From Closterium sp. NIES-65 (taxonomy: Eukaryota > Streptophyta > Zygnematophyceae > Desmidiales > Closteriaceae), in contig CANXME010000812.1 of the NCBI GenBank assembly GCA_948144175.1, positions 248,001-312,000 of the forward strand: a DNA stretch of 64,000 nt. The letters run 5' to 3'. Every line of letters starts with the position of its first letter. The stretch's first letter is position 1. The position numbers and the translations under genes were made by a program. Positions 48,247 through 59,310 of this stretch are shown here, piece after piece. The notes beneath the pieces were generated by a model. The model was not told the origin of the DNA and searched no databases. It saw only the letters and a list, made by a program, of their open reading frames with translations.

Positions 48247-48253
48247 AGGGGGG

Positions 48254-48674
48254 TGTTACGAATAGTAAAATATCATTGTGCACTCCTGACCGCAGCTAAG
48301 TGAAGCACACAGTATCGAGAATGAATTCGAGGAGTCAGAGTTGACCCGAAGCGATGCAGACGGTTAGAGAGGATCTGGACCGCTGGAGCAGACGACATCG
48401 GGCAGCTTGAGGGAAGAGGGATTTGGCGGGAACAGTTTCGTAACTTTACGCGCCGCACGATTGGGAATGAATTTGAATAAGGGAATGTACCCCTTAGAGT
48501 ACATGGCTAGCTAGGACGATTCGAATTCCTTGTACTCCTATTGTATTTTCTGTATTTGCATGTTTAAATCATCTCATGTTTTTCTGCTATTGAGGTGAAG
48601 GGCCCACCACCACTAAGTTAGTGTGCGAACCTTCTTGAGGTGATCCTGGGTATGATCAACTTCTGATCGTAACA
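48254..48674 (+). repeat. E8 3' LTR (421 bp)
   Basis: It starts TGTTACGA just after the purine tract GAAGGGGGG and ends TCGTAACA, an 8-bp perfect terminal inverted repeat. I assign it to E8 because of the purine tract and because no primer site follows on the right; a 5' LTR of E9 is the less likely alternative. A relic of the same LTR type is at 15471. Confidence 0.8.
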
Positions 48675-48782
48675 AAAGGGACTCACGCACCTTAGACCGT
48701 AGGAGCCGCTGTCCTCGCGTTCTCTCGTAAACGCGTGCAGCCACGACTGCGCCTAGACTAAGCCGAGCCGAAGCCCTTCGAA

Positions 48783-49913
48783 ATGGTTGAACATATTGAC
48801 GTCACGACACTCTCGCAAGACCGCATGAACGAATTGCTGCGCTAGGTGAACGAGAATTCGGAAGAAATCGCGGCACTTATGGCGGAACGCACATCATTGC
48901 AGAACGACGTCGCATGAGCACAACAAGTGCAATCACAAGCACCTGGCACTCCGGTACAACCCGCACCACAAGCATCACAACACGGAAGTGTGGGGCAACT
49001 TGCAAGCACGGCCAGTGATGGCGTCGTCTGCCACGACGGAGACGACGACCACGGCACGACACACCCCGAAGCGACGCATGCAGCCAAGAGTCAACCTCGC
49101 GTCACGAGCTCTGTGCCGGTTGGCGAATCAACTCTGCCGTCGCCAATGCCGCTGAAGCCGCAGCGTCCGCCGTGCTTTGACCCGAGTCAACAGGGTGGTC
49201 CTATCGTTCAGGCATGGCTGTTCACGTTAAACGTTTTCTTTGACGCCAACTACGTCTCGGAGGATACGGCGAAGATTTGCTACGCCGTGTCGCTACTGCG
49301 AGGATCCGCCATGGACTGGTGGCGCGTCATCGTCACGAAGCGGATAGACTACGCAACTCTATCGACACGGGAAGGACAAACCGGACCCTGGGCGCCGTCG
49401 TATTTCATTGAGGTGCCACAATATCGCACGCGGGACACGTGGTGCGCAGGTCTACGCGCTCAATTTGAGCCAATTGCGACTTCGATCGCGGCGCGACAGA
49501 AACTCCGCACTTGGCGCCAACTCGGTTCCATCCAGGATTACACGAGCGGGTTTTTGGCGCTATGCGAGCAGGTGGGCTACATGTACCAATCCGAGCGTAT
49601 TGACCGCTACATCGGCAGCCTGAAGCATGACATCGCTCAGGAAATCCAGCTCCACGGCATCACTGATTTTCAGGAGATTCTCGCCATGGCGGAGAAGCTC
49701 GACTTTTTCCGCCGACTGAGACTTGGGTCCTACGGAAGCAACATCAACTGGGGACATCGGTCTCGTGGGACAAACGAGGGCACTACGATACGTGCCGTCG
49801 CCGCGAACGCCGCTGCCACGCCGTTCAAAAGGCGCTGCATCGCGTGCAATCGGCCGGAACACCGTAAGAGTGAATGCCCGGAAAACGCTAAGGGAAAGGG
49901 TGAAGTTGAGTAG
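48783..49913 (+). pseudogene. gag: E9 gag
   Basis: ATG at 48783 (MVEHIDVTTLSQDRMNELLR), then TAG at 48843 and TGA at 48915; the rest is open to 49913. It shows the gypsy gag core (PIVQAWLFTLNVFFDA, SLLRGSAMDWWRVI, QDYTSGFLALCEQVGYM, YIGSLKHDIAQEI) and a zinc knuckle CIACNRPEHRKSEC (CX2CX4HX4C) near 49836. Two stops make it a pseudogene. Confidence 0.88.
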
Positions 49914-50014
49914 CAGAAACAGACCAAGCAGCAGGGAAACGCTGGGAGTCAGTAGTAGACAGGCCCTCTTCTGACAGTTCACGCCGCTCGCCCGACCCAA
50001 CCGACCCTCACCGA

Positions 50015-50344
50015 GTGATTGTGCCGGTTCACGCAATCGACCGCACCCGGCCGAATAAGGATACTACGGTAGACAGCCCCATACTACTTAGTGGGAAAAT
50101 TGGGATAGACTTAGTTAAAATATTCGTAGATGGGGGAGCCAGCCATAGCCTAATCAACACCGCCACAGCACGGAAACTGAGACTGCCACTGGACAGATGT
50201 TTATCTGAGATCGACGCAAGACTGGTTGACGGAGCGCCATTGGCGATACGGGAACGTCTGGACCGGGTTCGGATTCGATGGGGGGGTAATTTCACATTTA
50301 GTCAGGAAATGCTCGCGGCAACCCTCGACGGAACCGACATTTGA
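50015..50344 (+). CDS. pol: E9 aspartic protease
   Basis: The segment KIFVDGGASHSLIN near 50117 is the retropepsin active site (usual form DSGASH); LVDGAPLAI and VRIRWGGNFTF follow as in gypsy proteases. The frame ends with TGA at 50342. It would cut the polyprotein during particle maturation; here it is isolated from RT by shifts. Confidence 0.8.
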   Translation: MIVPVHAIDRTRPNKDTTVDSPILLSGKIGIDLVKIFVDGGASHSLINTATARKLRLPLDRCLSEIDARLVDGAPLAIRERLDRVRIRWGGNFTFSQEMLAATLDGTDI

Positions 50345-51905
50345 CTCGGTCGTAATTGGCTATGACGACACAATTTGCGAATCGACTAGGCGACGGGTGA
50401 CTGCACCGTGCGAGTGAATGGTAACAACATCGTCATACCTCGTTGGGGCTCGCCTGAGTCTTCGTCGGTGCGTGTGAATGCGATCACGATGAAACGCGCC
50501 ATAGCGGCAGGAGCACACGTGTATGCGGTTGACATTCGAGAAGCCAAGGCAACAGACAAAGGGGGGGATTTACTGATTCTGCTAGTCGACGTACCGGATG
50601 ACTTGGCAGTGCTCCTGAAGCAGTACAGTGGGATATTTCCGGATGACCTGCCAACAGGACTGCCACCTCAGCGACCGTCGACACATGATAGAGTTAGAAC
50701 CGGGGGCACACCCGACAGAACAACGACAGTTCCAACTGATCCAACCTGAATTGGACGAACAGAGGAAGCAGCTGGATTACCTGCTCGAGAAAGAGTTTAT
50801 TTGCCCGAGTTCGTCACCCTTCGCAGCACCGATACTGTTCACGCCGAAAAAAGACGGAGGTTTTTGCATGTGCATTAACTACCACGTACTGAATAGGGTT
50901 ACCATCAAGTCCCGTTACCCCATCCCACGAGCCGACGAACTGATCGACCAACTGCGAACAGCCCGGGTTTTCTCGAAATCAACCTTCGAGGAGTCAACCC
51001 ACCCGGCTGCTCGAAAACAACTTTCTGAACACGCTACGGATCCTTTGAATACACTGTCATGCCCTTCTGACTGACCAACGTCCTCGCCACCTTCAAATGA
51101 CCATGAACAAAGCCTTCTCCCCGCTTTTAGATAAGTGCATCACCGTGTATCTCGACGACATACTGATTTACAGCCCCGACATAGCACAACATCTACAGGA
51201 TATCGAAGCAGTTTTTGAAGTACTGAGTGAGAACCGCCTACTGACCAAAGCATCTAAGTGTGAATTCTTACAGGATAGACTGGAGTTTTTGGGACACATA
51301 ATTTCAGCTAAAGGAGTGGAAATAGACCCGAAGAAAATCGAGATGATTCAAGCGTGACACGCGCCGACAAATTTGACCGAGCTGCAGAGATTTTTGGGGT
51401 TCGTCAACTACGTGCGCCAGTTCGTCCCCGACATGGCGAAGTTGACAGCCCCGTTGACCGACCCGCTGAGGAAGGGGGTTGAGTACACGTGGGGGGAGAA
51501 AGAGCAAGCTGCCTTCTCGGCCCTCAAACAAATTTTGTGCTCGCCGCCCGTACTTCACATTGCAGATCCGCACTGTCCGTTCGAGCTCGTCACCGACGCT
51601 AGCGACATCCTCGTGGGAGCAGAATTGTTCCAGGACTTCGGGAACAGCCTCTAGCCAATTGCGTACGAGTCTCGCAAGCTTCACCCGCCGAAACGCAACT
51701 ACCCGATATACGACCACGAGATGTTGGCGATCGTGCACGCGTTCAAGGTGTGGCGATGTTACCTCACGGGAGCAGACGTGACAGTACGGACAGACTACCG
51801 ATCACTACAGCACCTTTGCGCCCAACAGAATCTCAGCCCGCGACAGATCCGCTGGTTGGACTATCTGGAGTCCAACTTCCACTACACAGTCACGTACAAA
51901 AAAGG
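50345..51905 (+). pseudogene. pol: E9 RT and RNase H
   Basis: RT fingers: [22 protein letters not shown], then [19 protein letters not shown] (50860-50935). The motif A region reads [10 protein letters not shown], lacking the usual catalytic Asp, and ~60 codons of the palm are disturbed. YLDDILIYSPDI (51148-51185) holds the motif C Asp pair. The connection and RNase H follow: RFLGFVNYVRQF, FELVTDASDILVGA, DHEMLAIVHAFKVWRCYL, VRTDYRSLQHL, ending RWLDYLESNFHY. TGA at 51355 and TAG at 51652 break it. Confidence 0.85.
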
Positions 51906-52027
51906 TGTCAGAAAGTAGGAATCAAGAGTGACTACGAAGACAGCAGTACAAGGTTTGTACAGCAAAACCTAATTGGGCTGTACCCCATAAGGAGTGCCCC
52001 ACTACAGCCTAAAGCATAGTTCTGACA
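51906..52027 (-). repeat. E10 3' LTR (122 bp)
   Basis: TGTCAGAA...TTCTGACA, an 8-bp inverted repeat at the ends. The core GTAGTGGGGCACTCCTTATG is a diverged form of the shared core. The polypurine tract (minus strand ATGGGGGTG) adjoins at 52028. Confidence 0.88.
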
Positions 52028-52955
52028 CACCCCCATAGGCAAAGTGGGGGATAAGCAAGAGAACGAAGCAAGGTCAAGCTCAGGGTGGATCACGAAGTCA
52101 CCACGCATTCTGAGCACAAGCAAATGGCCACAAGGCCAGTTCACATGCAGAGCTGTATATATAGAGGAGAACAACCAGGATAGTGATCACAACCTAGCAA
52201 GTGTAAGCATGCAGGTATAAATATATAGATCACAGTACAAGCAAAGCCAAAAAGTGAGCAAGTGAGGCAAAGTAGGCACAAGGCCTAGAACAGTGCAGAC
52301 TCGCTGATGATCACAAGGCTGAAGTGCCTTGGTGAAGATATCAGAAGTGTTGGCCTGAGAGGCCACATAAACAAGACAAAGCTGACCACGCTGCTGCAAC
52401 TCTCGAGCAAGGAAGTAACGTAGAGCGATGTGCTTCGTTCTGTGCTCCAGTCTGTGCTCCTGACACAAGGCAATCATGGTCTTGTTGTCGACGTACAGAA
52501 CTGGAGGAGAACGAGGCGCCTCTCCCAGGTCGGTCACCAGATAGGTGAGCCAACATAACTCCTGTGCAGCCATGGCCCCTGCGTAGATCTCAGCCTCACA
52601 GCTGGAGCTGAGAACAGAAGACGAGCGGGTAGACCGCCACGAAACAGAACCGGAACCAAGGCTGAAGGTGTAACCCTGTGACGACCGCTACGTAGCCAAG
52701 TCGTCAACCCAAGAAGCGTCTGCGTGACCAGCGAGGACAACTGGACCCTGTCCTCCAAGCACGAGCCCCATGCCCGACGTACTGCACAAGTAGCGGATCA
52801 CCCTCTTAGCAGCCTTCTAGTGCTCTGGTCGGTGTCTCCCGGGTGCAACGTAGCGTGCCAAGATGCTAAGAGGGTAAGCAAGGTCAGGTCGAGTGCAGGT
52901 CATCACGCACATGAGGCAACCCACAAGCTCTAGATTCGGGCCACTCAGCTCTACG

Positions 52956-53292
52956 TGTCAAAGGTCCACTGGTGATCCCCGATTGATCCCAGGGAAGGGT
53001 TACAGGCTCGTTGTCCTGACCCGATACGTAACAAGCCCTTTTATCCTAGTGGTCTAGTGGCTAGGAGTCCGACATGTTATCAGAGTGAAGGTCTCGGGTT
53101 CGGATCCCAGTGTGTGCATTTCGGGCATCCAAGTGCGCGGGGGTGTCAGAGGTCCAGTGGTGATCCCCGGTTGATCCTAGGGAAGGGTTATAGACTCGTT
53201 GTCCTGGGAGTTACGGGCGCACTGACCCGCTACTTAAGAAGCTCTTTTATCCCAATGGTCTAGTGGTTGGGATTCTGACATGGTATCAGAGC
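52956..53292 (+). mobile_element. TRIM2: LTR-internal-LTR plus a second primer site
   Basis: LTR1 52956-53074 (119 bp), primer site TGTTATCAGAGTG, a 69-bp internal part ending in a GCGCGGGGGTG purine tract, LTR2 53144-53280 (137 bp; LTR1 lacks 18 bp of it). Then TGGTATCAGAGC (53281-53292), the start of another internal part. E10 sequence resumes at GAAGGCAG. The LTRs are homologous to TRIM1. It replaces ~9 bp of E10 RT-RNase H spacer. Confidence 0.85.
53045..53107 (+). promoter_or_regulatory. tRNA-like A and B boxes in TRIM2
   Basis: CCTAG-TGGTCTAGTGG-CTAGG (53045-53065) is a stem with an A-box-like loop, followed 36 nt later by GGTTCGGATCC (53097-53107), close to the B box GGTTCGAATCC. LTR2 repeats the stem as CCCAA-TGGTCTAGTGG-TTGGG (53251-53271). 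Box order and spacing fit a pol III type 2 promoter. Confidence 0.62.
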
Positions 53293-55697
53293 GAAGGCAG
53301 AGTTGAGAGCGAGTGACCGGTAGGCAGAGGATTGGCCTGTGGTGAGGATTACTAGAAGCCGAAGCGCAAAAGGACCTGCTGCACCTTGTGTGACTGGGTC
53401 AAGGTAATGGTGCGCCGTGCTCTGTCCCGCATGATCTGCAAGCCAAGATAGCTGCGCAGCTCACCAAGGTCTGTGCACATGTGTCTCTTCTACAGCTTCG
53501 ACTTCACTAGAGTCAGTGCCTCAGTGTCAGCAGTGGCAAAAACCAAGTCGTGGACGTACACGAGGATGTAGAACGGCGGCAGCGACATGTCGGTGCATAG
53601 AAATAGCGATGGGTCAGCAGTAGAAGGAGCAAACCCAAGAGCAAGGGTCGTCCTCAGTGTGTTGTGCCACTCGCAAGGCGCCTGGCGGAGACCGTAGACT
53701 GGCCGCCGGAGGCTCCACTGGGTACCAGGAGGAATCGAGCCAGTGGATCGAGGAGGGCGGCGCAGCCAGATCTCCTCGTGCAGGCTGCCCTGTAGGAAAG
53801 CAGTGCTGAAGTCAAGAGCGTGTAGCTTGTAGTCACGCTGAGCGGCGACGTGCACCACAACCCGAAGAGTGGTCATCTTCGGGGTCAGGGAGAAGGTCTG
53901 GAAGAAGTCAACTCCCTATCGCTGTTTGAAGCCTCGTGCAACGTAACGCGCCTTGAAGACAGGCGGAGAACCCACCGGCCGCTTCACCCTGAAAATCCAC
54001 ATGCCACTGACGATGTTCGCCCCAGGAGGGGGAACCTCGTAAACGTAAGTGCCTGTGGACTTCCAGGATGCCATCTCTCCGTCCATGGTTGACTGCCACT
54101 GAGAGGAGTAGGGACCCTCTATCGCCTCTGCGTAAGAGCGCGGGGTCGGGATGTGTGGTGTACCGGGTCTCCCTCAGGTGCAACAGCACGGACACGAGAT
54201 GAGGTATGGCAGCTGCAAAGCACTCAAAGTCCTCCTGCCTATCCTCAAGGACGTCCGTGCCAAGAGCACTCACCCCCGACGGACGGGGGACAGACAAAAT
54301 CTGACTCAGCAACAAGACTAGTGGCGTAGTCGGGACGACAACGAGCAGCAAAGTCAACAAGCTCAGCAACTAAGGCAGACGCAGCAGTGGACTCAAAGGA
54401 AGGGTCAGTGACAATAGTAGCTAGCAGACGCATGACGGTAGGGCTGGCAGCACGAAGTGAGTCAGACTCGGGGTCCGGACCGTCAGCAAGGGAGGACGTA
54501 GGAGGAGATGGTAGAGGGACACGCAGTGGAATAGAGGAAGGACGAAGTGCCATCTGGTGCGTGTCGGGGACAGGAGGAGGACCCGGACGCGGAACACGAC
54601 GACAAGTGTGAGCAGCGCAAACAGGCGACGCAGGGCGAGATGAAGGCTCACGACGCTCAGCAAGACCTCCGGTCGGCCTAGTGTAAGGAGAAGGACCAGG
54701 CCGTAGGGAGGCTGGTTGTAACTGCGACTGCGACTGGTCAGACGGCGAACACAGTAAGGGAGGAGTAGGACCAGTAGACGGCGGGAGACCAAGAACCTGC
54801 TGAAGGAGTGGAACAAAGTACCGTCGGGACCGCGCAGCGCCTCCACAACCAGTCCCCCAGCTCCAGGGTCTCCAGCTCCAACTCCTGCAGCAACACCAGC
54901 TCTAGTACCTCTAGCAGCTCCAGTTCCAGCAGCACCTCCAGCAGCAACAGCTCCAGCGCCCCCAGCTCCAACTCCTGCAGCACCACCAGCCCCAGCAGCT
55001 CTAGTACCTCCAGTATGAGCACCTCCGGGACCTGCGGCTCCATTACCTCCAACAGCTCTAGCACCAGCAGTACCTCCAACTCCTATAGCACCTCCGGCTC
55101 CAGCAGCTCCGGGACCTCTAGTACGAGCACCTCCGGGACCAGCGCCTCCAGCACCTCCAGCTGCTACAGCACTAGTAGTGCCTCCAGTGCCAGCAGCACC
55201 TCAGCGGCAAGCCCCCCAGCGCCAGCAGTACGGCTCCAGCGACGAGCAAACCACTTGCGCAGATGCGGTGGAGAGAGTGGCTCCCGTCGAGACAAGACAC
55301 CCGGAGGACCTCCAGAGGACAAAGTACCTCCAGGATCAGCACGCTTAGACTGAGCACCCCCAGGCTACGCACCCTCAGACTCAGCAATCCCATGCTCAGC
55401 ACCCCCAGGCTCTGCACGCTCAGGCTCCGCACCCCCATGCCCCGCACCTATAGGCTCAGCACCCCTAGCAGCACCAGACTCGACAGCTACCTTGACAGGC
55501 TCGACAGGGTCTACCTCAAACACACCTAAGGGGGCAGGACCCTTAGGGGGAAGGGCTTCTACCGGAGGAGGACCTGGTGCTAGGAAGTGCGGCGGGGGGG
55601 GGGGGGGGGAGAGGGGCAGTGCGGTAGGGGAAGAGACGATAGTAAGGAATCGACTCGTCAAACGTGACGCCCTGAGAGGACAGAACACGACGCGAGG

Positions 55698-55831
55698 TGT
55701 TGGAATAACTGAACAGGAATGAATGAACTAACAGTGAAATGAGTACAAGTACCTAGCCCTAGAATTGTATACCCCCTATAGGCTAACCCACTGTAGCCTA
55801 AACAACCACAACATATATATAATGTTTGACA
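55698..55831 (-). repeat. E11 3' LTR (134 bp)
   Basis: On the minus strand TGTCAAACATTATATATA to GTTATTCCAACA. The polypurine tract lies at 55832-55842 on the minus strand (ATGGGGGTG). Confidence 0.93.
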
Positions 55832-56065
55832 CACCCCCATAGGCGAAGTGGGGGAGAACTAGGGGTCCCAAGACCAGTCAAGGCAAGCAAGGCAAAACAA
55901 GCTCAGGGTGGATCTCAAGGATACCACACAAATTCCGAGCACAAGCAAGTGGTCACAAGACCAGTTCACATGCAGGTATATAATAGAGCAAAAGGTACAA
56001 GGATCACAACCTAGCAAGAGTAAACATGCAGGTATATATATATAGAGATCACAGTACAAACAGAC
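55832..56065 (-). other. E11 3' UTR and polypurine tract
   Basis: Non-coding, with TATATATATA, the CATGTGAACTGG block and the purine tract; the same order as in E1, E2 and E6. Confidence 0.7.
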
Positions 56066-58240
56066 TCAAGAAGTAAGCAAGTGAGGTCCAGTAGGCACAA
56101 GGCCTAGAAGTGTGCAAAAGCGCTGATGGTCACAAGGCTGAAGCGCCTTGGTGAACACATCAGCAGTGTTGGCCTCAGAGGCCACGTAACGCAGGCGAAG
56201 CTGATCACGCTGCTGCAGCTCTCGAGCAAGGAAGTACCGCAGAGAAATGTGCTTCGTTCTGTGCTCCAGTCTGTGCTCCTCACACAAGGCAATGGCTGCC
56301 TTGTTGTCGACGTACAGCACTGGAGGAGAACGAGGCTGCTCTCCAAGGCCGGTCAGCAAGTAGGTGAGCCAGCGTAGCTCCTGGGCTGCCATGGCTGTGG
56401 CGTAGATCTCAGCCTCACAACTGGAGCTGAGAACAGAAGAAGAGCGAGTAGAACGCCAAGAAACTGAACCAGAGCCAAGACTAAAGGAGTAGCCCTGAGA
56501 CGACCGCTGAGTAGCCTGGTCGTCCGCCCAAGAAGCGTCTGAGTGCCCAGTGAGAACAACTAGGACTCGCCCTCCAAGCACTAGCCCCATGCCCGACGTA
56601 CTGCACAAGTAGCGCAACACCCTCTTAGCTACATCCATGTGCTCCTTCCGGTGACGGCCGGGAGCGACATAGCGTGCAAGAATGCTAAGAGGGTATGCAA
56701 GGTCAGGTCGAGTGCAGGTCATGAGGTACATGAGGCAACCCACAAGCTCTGGATACGGGCCACTCGACTCTACGGACTCATCCGAAGGCAGAGCTGAGAG
56801 CGAGTGACCGGTAGGCAGAGGAGTGGGCTGAGGCGAGGAGTACGTGAAGCGGAAGCGCTGAAGGACCTGCTGCACCATGTGTGACTGAGTCAAGGTGATG
56901 GTGCGGCGTGCTCTGTCCCGGGTGATCCGCAATCCAAGATAGCTTGTCAGTTCACCCAGGTCTGTGCACGTGTGTCTCTTCTGCAGTTCCGACTTCACGT
57001 GGGCGAGTGCCACAGTGTCAGCAGTGGCAAAGACCAAGTCGTCGACGTACACAAGGACGTAGAACGGCGGCAGTGAGGTGTCGGTGCGTAGAAATAGCGA
57101 CGGGTCAGAAGTATAAGGCGCGAACCCAAGAGGCGCAAGCGTAGTCCTCAGTGTGTCGTGCCACTCACGAGGCGCCTGGCGGAGACCGTAGACTGGCCGT
57201 CGGAGGCTCCACTGGGTACCAGGAGGGAACGACCCAGTGAAGCCAGGTGGACGGCGTAGCCAGATCTCCTCGTGCAGGCTGCCCTGCAGGAAAGCAGTGC
57301 TGAAGTCAAGCGAGTGGAGCTCGTAGTCACGCTGAGCGGCTATGTGCAGCAGCACCCGAAGAGTGGTCATCTTTGGGGTCGGGGAGAAGGTCTGGAAGAA
57401 GTCAACTCCCTCTCGCTGACTGAAGCCTCGTGCAACGTAACGCGCCTTGAAGACAGGCGGAGAGCCCTGCGGCTGCTTCACCCTGAAAATCCACATGCCA
57501 CTGACGATGTTCGCCCCAGGTGGGGGAACCTCGTCGACGTAGGTGCCTGTGGACTTCCAGGAAGCCATCTCAGTGTCCATGGCTGACTGCCACTGAGAGG
57601 AGTAGGGACCGGCCATCGCCTCTGGGTAAGAGCGTGGGGTCGGGATGTCTGGTGCATCTGGGTCTCCCTCAGGGGCAACAAGCATGGACACGAGATGGGG
57701 CAAAGCGGCAGCAAAGCACTCAAAGTCCTCCTGCCTGTCCTCAAGGACGTCAGTGCCAAGAGCACACTTGCCCCCAACGGACGGAGGACAGACAGACTCA
57801 GACTCAGCAACCAGGCTAGCAGCGTAGTCTAGACGACAGGTGGCAGCAAAGTCGACAAGCTCAGCAACTAAGGCAGACGCAGCAGCAGACTCAAAGGAAG
57901 GGTCACTGACAACAGTAGCCAGGAGACGCGTGACAGTAGGACTCGCAGCACGAAGAGAGTATGACGCAGGGTCAGCAAGAGCAGGAAGAGAGGAAGCAGG
58001 AGGAGACGGCAGTGGGACATGCTGTGGAGCAGTGGACAAACGAAGCGCCATCCGGTGAGTGCTTGGGACAGCAGGAAGACGTTGACGCTGGACACGACTA
58101 CTAGAGAGAGCAGTGCGGACAGGCGCGTCAGGACGAGACTCAGGCAACCCAGGTCGAGACTCAGGCTCACGACGCTCAGTAAGACCTCCAGTCGGACCAG
58201 TGTAAGGAGAAGGACCGGGGAGAGAGGAGGCAGACGGCAA
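56066..58240 (-). CDS. pol: E11 RT-RNase H
   Basis: Open for 724 codons. The start of the linker end (PSASSLPGPSPYTGPTGGLTE) follows a TAG (CAG in relatives) at 58241. GTHRMALRLSTAP near 58050, ALGTDVLEDRQEDFECFA, RT with QWQSAMDTEMASWKSTGTYV, KMTTLRVLLHIAAQRDY, YVDDLVFATADT (about residue 397), and RNase H with HSDASWADD, CEAEIYATAM, YVDNKAAIALC, TADVFTKALQP, ending HLLTS. All catalytic residues are present. It is the most complete RT in the window and a plausible helper for TRIMs if the upstream lesions are recent. Confidence 0.92.
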   Translation of the reverse strand: MPSASSLPGPSPYTGPTGGLTERREPESRPGLPESRPDAPVRTALSSSRVQRQRLPAVPSTHRMALRLSTAPQHVPLPSPPASSLPALADPASYSLRAASPTVTRLLATVVSDPSFESAAASALVAELVDFAATCRLDYAASLVAESESVCPPSVGGKCALGTDVLEDRQEDFECFAAALPHLVSMLVAPEGDPDAPDIPTPRSYPEAMAGPYSSQWQSAMDTEMASWKSTGTYVDEVPPPGANIVSGMWIFRVKQPQGSPPVFKARYVARGFSQREGVDFFQTFSPTPKMTTLRVLLHIAAQRDYELHSLDFSTAFLQGSLHEEIWLRRPPGFTGSFPPGTQWSLRRPVYGLRQAPREWHDTLRTTLAPLGFAPYTSDPSLFLRTDTSLPPFYVLVYVDDLVFATADTVALAHVKSELQKRHTCTDLGELTSYLGLRITRDRARRTITLTQSHMVQQVLQRFRFTYSSPQPTPLPTGHSLSALPSDESVESSGPYPELVGCLMYLMTCTRPDLAYPLSILARYVAPGRHRKEHMDVAKRVLRYLCSTSGMGLVLGGRVLVVLTGHSDASWADDQATQRSSQGYSFSLGSGSVSWRSTRSSSVLSSSCEAEIYATAMAAQELRWLTYLLTGLGEQPRSPPVLYVDNKAAIALCEEHRLEHRTKHISLRYFLARELQQRDQLRLRYVASEANTADVFTKALQPCDHQRFCTLLGLVPTGPHLLTS

Positions 58241-59310
58241 CTACGACTGCAGGTGGACAGACGGAGGACACGCTAAGGAGGGAGGAGGACAAGGAGGAGG
58301 GAGCTGACCAAGAACCTGCTGAAGGAGCAGAACGAAGTACGGCCGTGACCGTGCAGCGACACCAGAGCAAGTAGGGACACCTGCACCAGGGTCCGCAACA
58401 CCAGCAGCAGCTCAAACACCTGGGTCCTCAGCACCAGCAGCAGCTCCAACGCCCAGGTCCGCAGCACCAGCAAAAGCTCCAACACCCGGATCTGCAGCAC
58501 CAGCAGTAGCACCAACACCAGGGTCCGCAGCACTAGCAGCAGCTCCAACGCCCGGGTCCTCAGCACCACCAGCAGCTCCAACACCCGGGTCCTCAGCACC
58601 AGCAGCAGCTCCAACGCCCCGGTCTGCAGCACCAGCAGCAGCTCCAACGCCCGGGTCCTCAGCACCAGCAGCAGCTCCAGCACCCGGGTCCTCAGCACCA
58701 GCAGCAGCTCCCACGACAGCGGGGTCCGCAACACGAGGCACGCCACTCTGAAGAGTGCAGCGCCGCTCGTACCACTCACGGATCCGCTCACGGGAAGGGA
58801 GCTCCCGAACGGGAGGAGAAGCACTAGCACCAGTCCCAGCAGCACGTCCGGCTCGAGCAGCACCTCTCCTGAGGCTGCAGTACTATAAGTACCACTCACG
58901 CAGCTGCTCCGAGGAGAGGGCTCCTCCAGGTGTAGGACTCCCAGGCCCAGTACCTCCAGACCCAGAACCCCCAGACTCTAAACTCTGCGGCTCAGCACCC
59001 CGAAGCTCAGTACCCCCAAGCTCAGCACCCCCAAGCTCAGCACCCCCAGGCGCCACACCCCCAGGCTCCACACCCCCAGGCTCAGCACTCCCAGTCTCCA
59101 CACCCCCAAGCTCCACACCCCCAGGCTCAGCACCCCCAGGCTCCACACCCCCAGGCTCAGCACCCCCAGGCTCAGTACCCCCAGCAGGACGAGAGTCTAC
59201 AGCTACCTCAACAGGCTCAACCGGGTCTACCTGAGACACACCCGAGGGGGCGGCACCCTGAGGGGGGAGGGGGTCTGCAACAGCAGCACCTGGCGCGAGG
59301 AAGAGAGGCG
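58241..59310 (-). other. E11 IN-RT linker
   Basis: Low-complexity coding region with interruptions. It shows PGGVEPGGAEPGG-like repeats from 15-bp units (58980-59190), an LREWY followed by TAG (58883-58900), RIREWYERRC near 58780, then GVGAAAGAEDP repeats from ~30-bp units (58430-58720), and PYFVLLLQQVLGQ near 58330. Stops at 58883, 58412 and 58241. Confidence 0.78.

Larger units (their letters stand above)
48675..51905 (+). mobile_element. E9: Ty3/gypsy element remnant
   Basis: Gag with CCHC knuckle, aspartic protease, RT and RNase H follow in gypsy order, without integrase before RT. E10 cuts it off near the end of RNase H. No 5' LTR or primer site is recognised; 48675-48782 is a leader without features. 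Confidence 0.88.
51906..55697 (-). mobile_element. E10, 3' part: Ty1/copia element
   Basis: On the minus strand this is linker, RT, RNase H, 3' UTR and 3' LTR of a large-group copia element inserted in E9. It is interrupted by TRIM2 and, at 55698, by E11. The integrase continues at 63271. Confidence 0.9.
52187..55697 (-). pseudogene. pol: E10 pol: linker, RT, RNase H
   Basis: Several frames. Linker with GTHQMALRPSSIPLR near 54550 and ALGTDVLEDRQEDFECFA near 54250. RT with MTTLRVVVHVAAQRDY near 53870. The catalytic motif reads YVHD (codon CAC at 53549-53551) in place of YVDD, which should abolish polymerisation. TAG at 53490 replaces CAG. RNase H has YVDNKTMIALC and SDIFTKALQP (52290-52500), and the usual HLLTS stop is lost so the frame extends to 52187. 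It is split by TRIM2 in the spacer before RNase H. Confidence 0.87.

Noticed and set aside
48254-48674. This LTR as the 5' LTR of the gypsy element E9
   Set aside because: A purine tract lies directly upstream and no primer site follows, and E8 RNase H ends eight bases before it. The gypsy assignment stays possible but less likely.
53045-53110. Possible tRNA gene
   Set aside because: A- and B-box-like sequences are present, but no acceptor stem or anticodon arm can be drawn, and the segment is the LTR end plus primer site of a TRIM. Kept as a promoter-like feature only.
54808-55353. Ser-rich plus-strand frame of 181 codons
   Set aside because: It is antisense to the low-complexity E10 linker (CTGGTGCTGGAG-type triplets).
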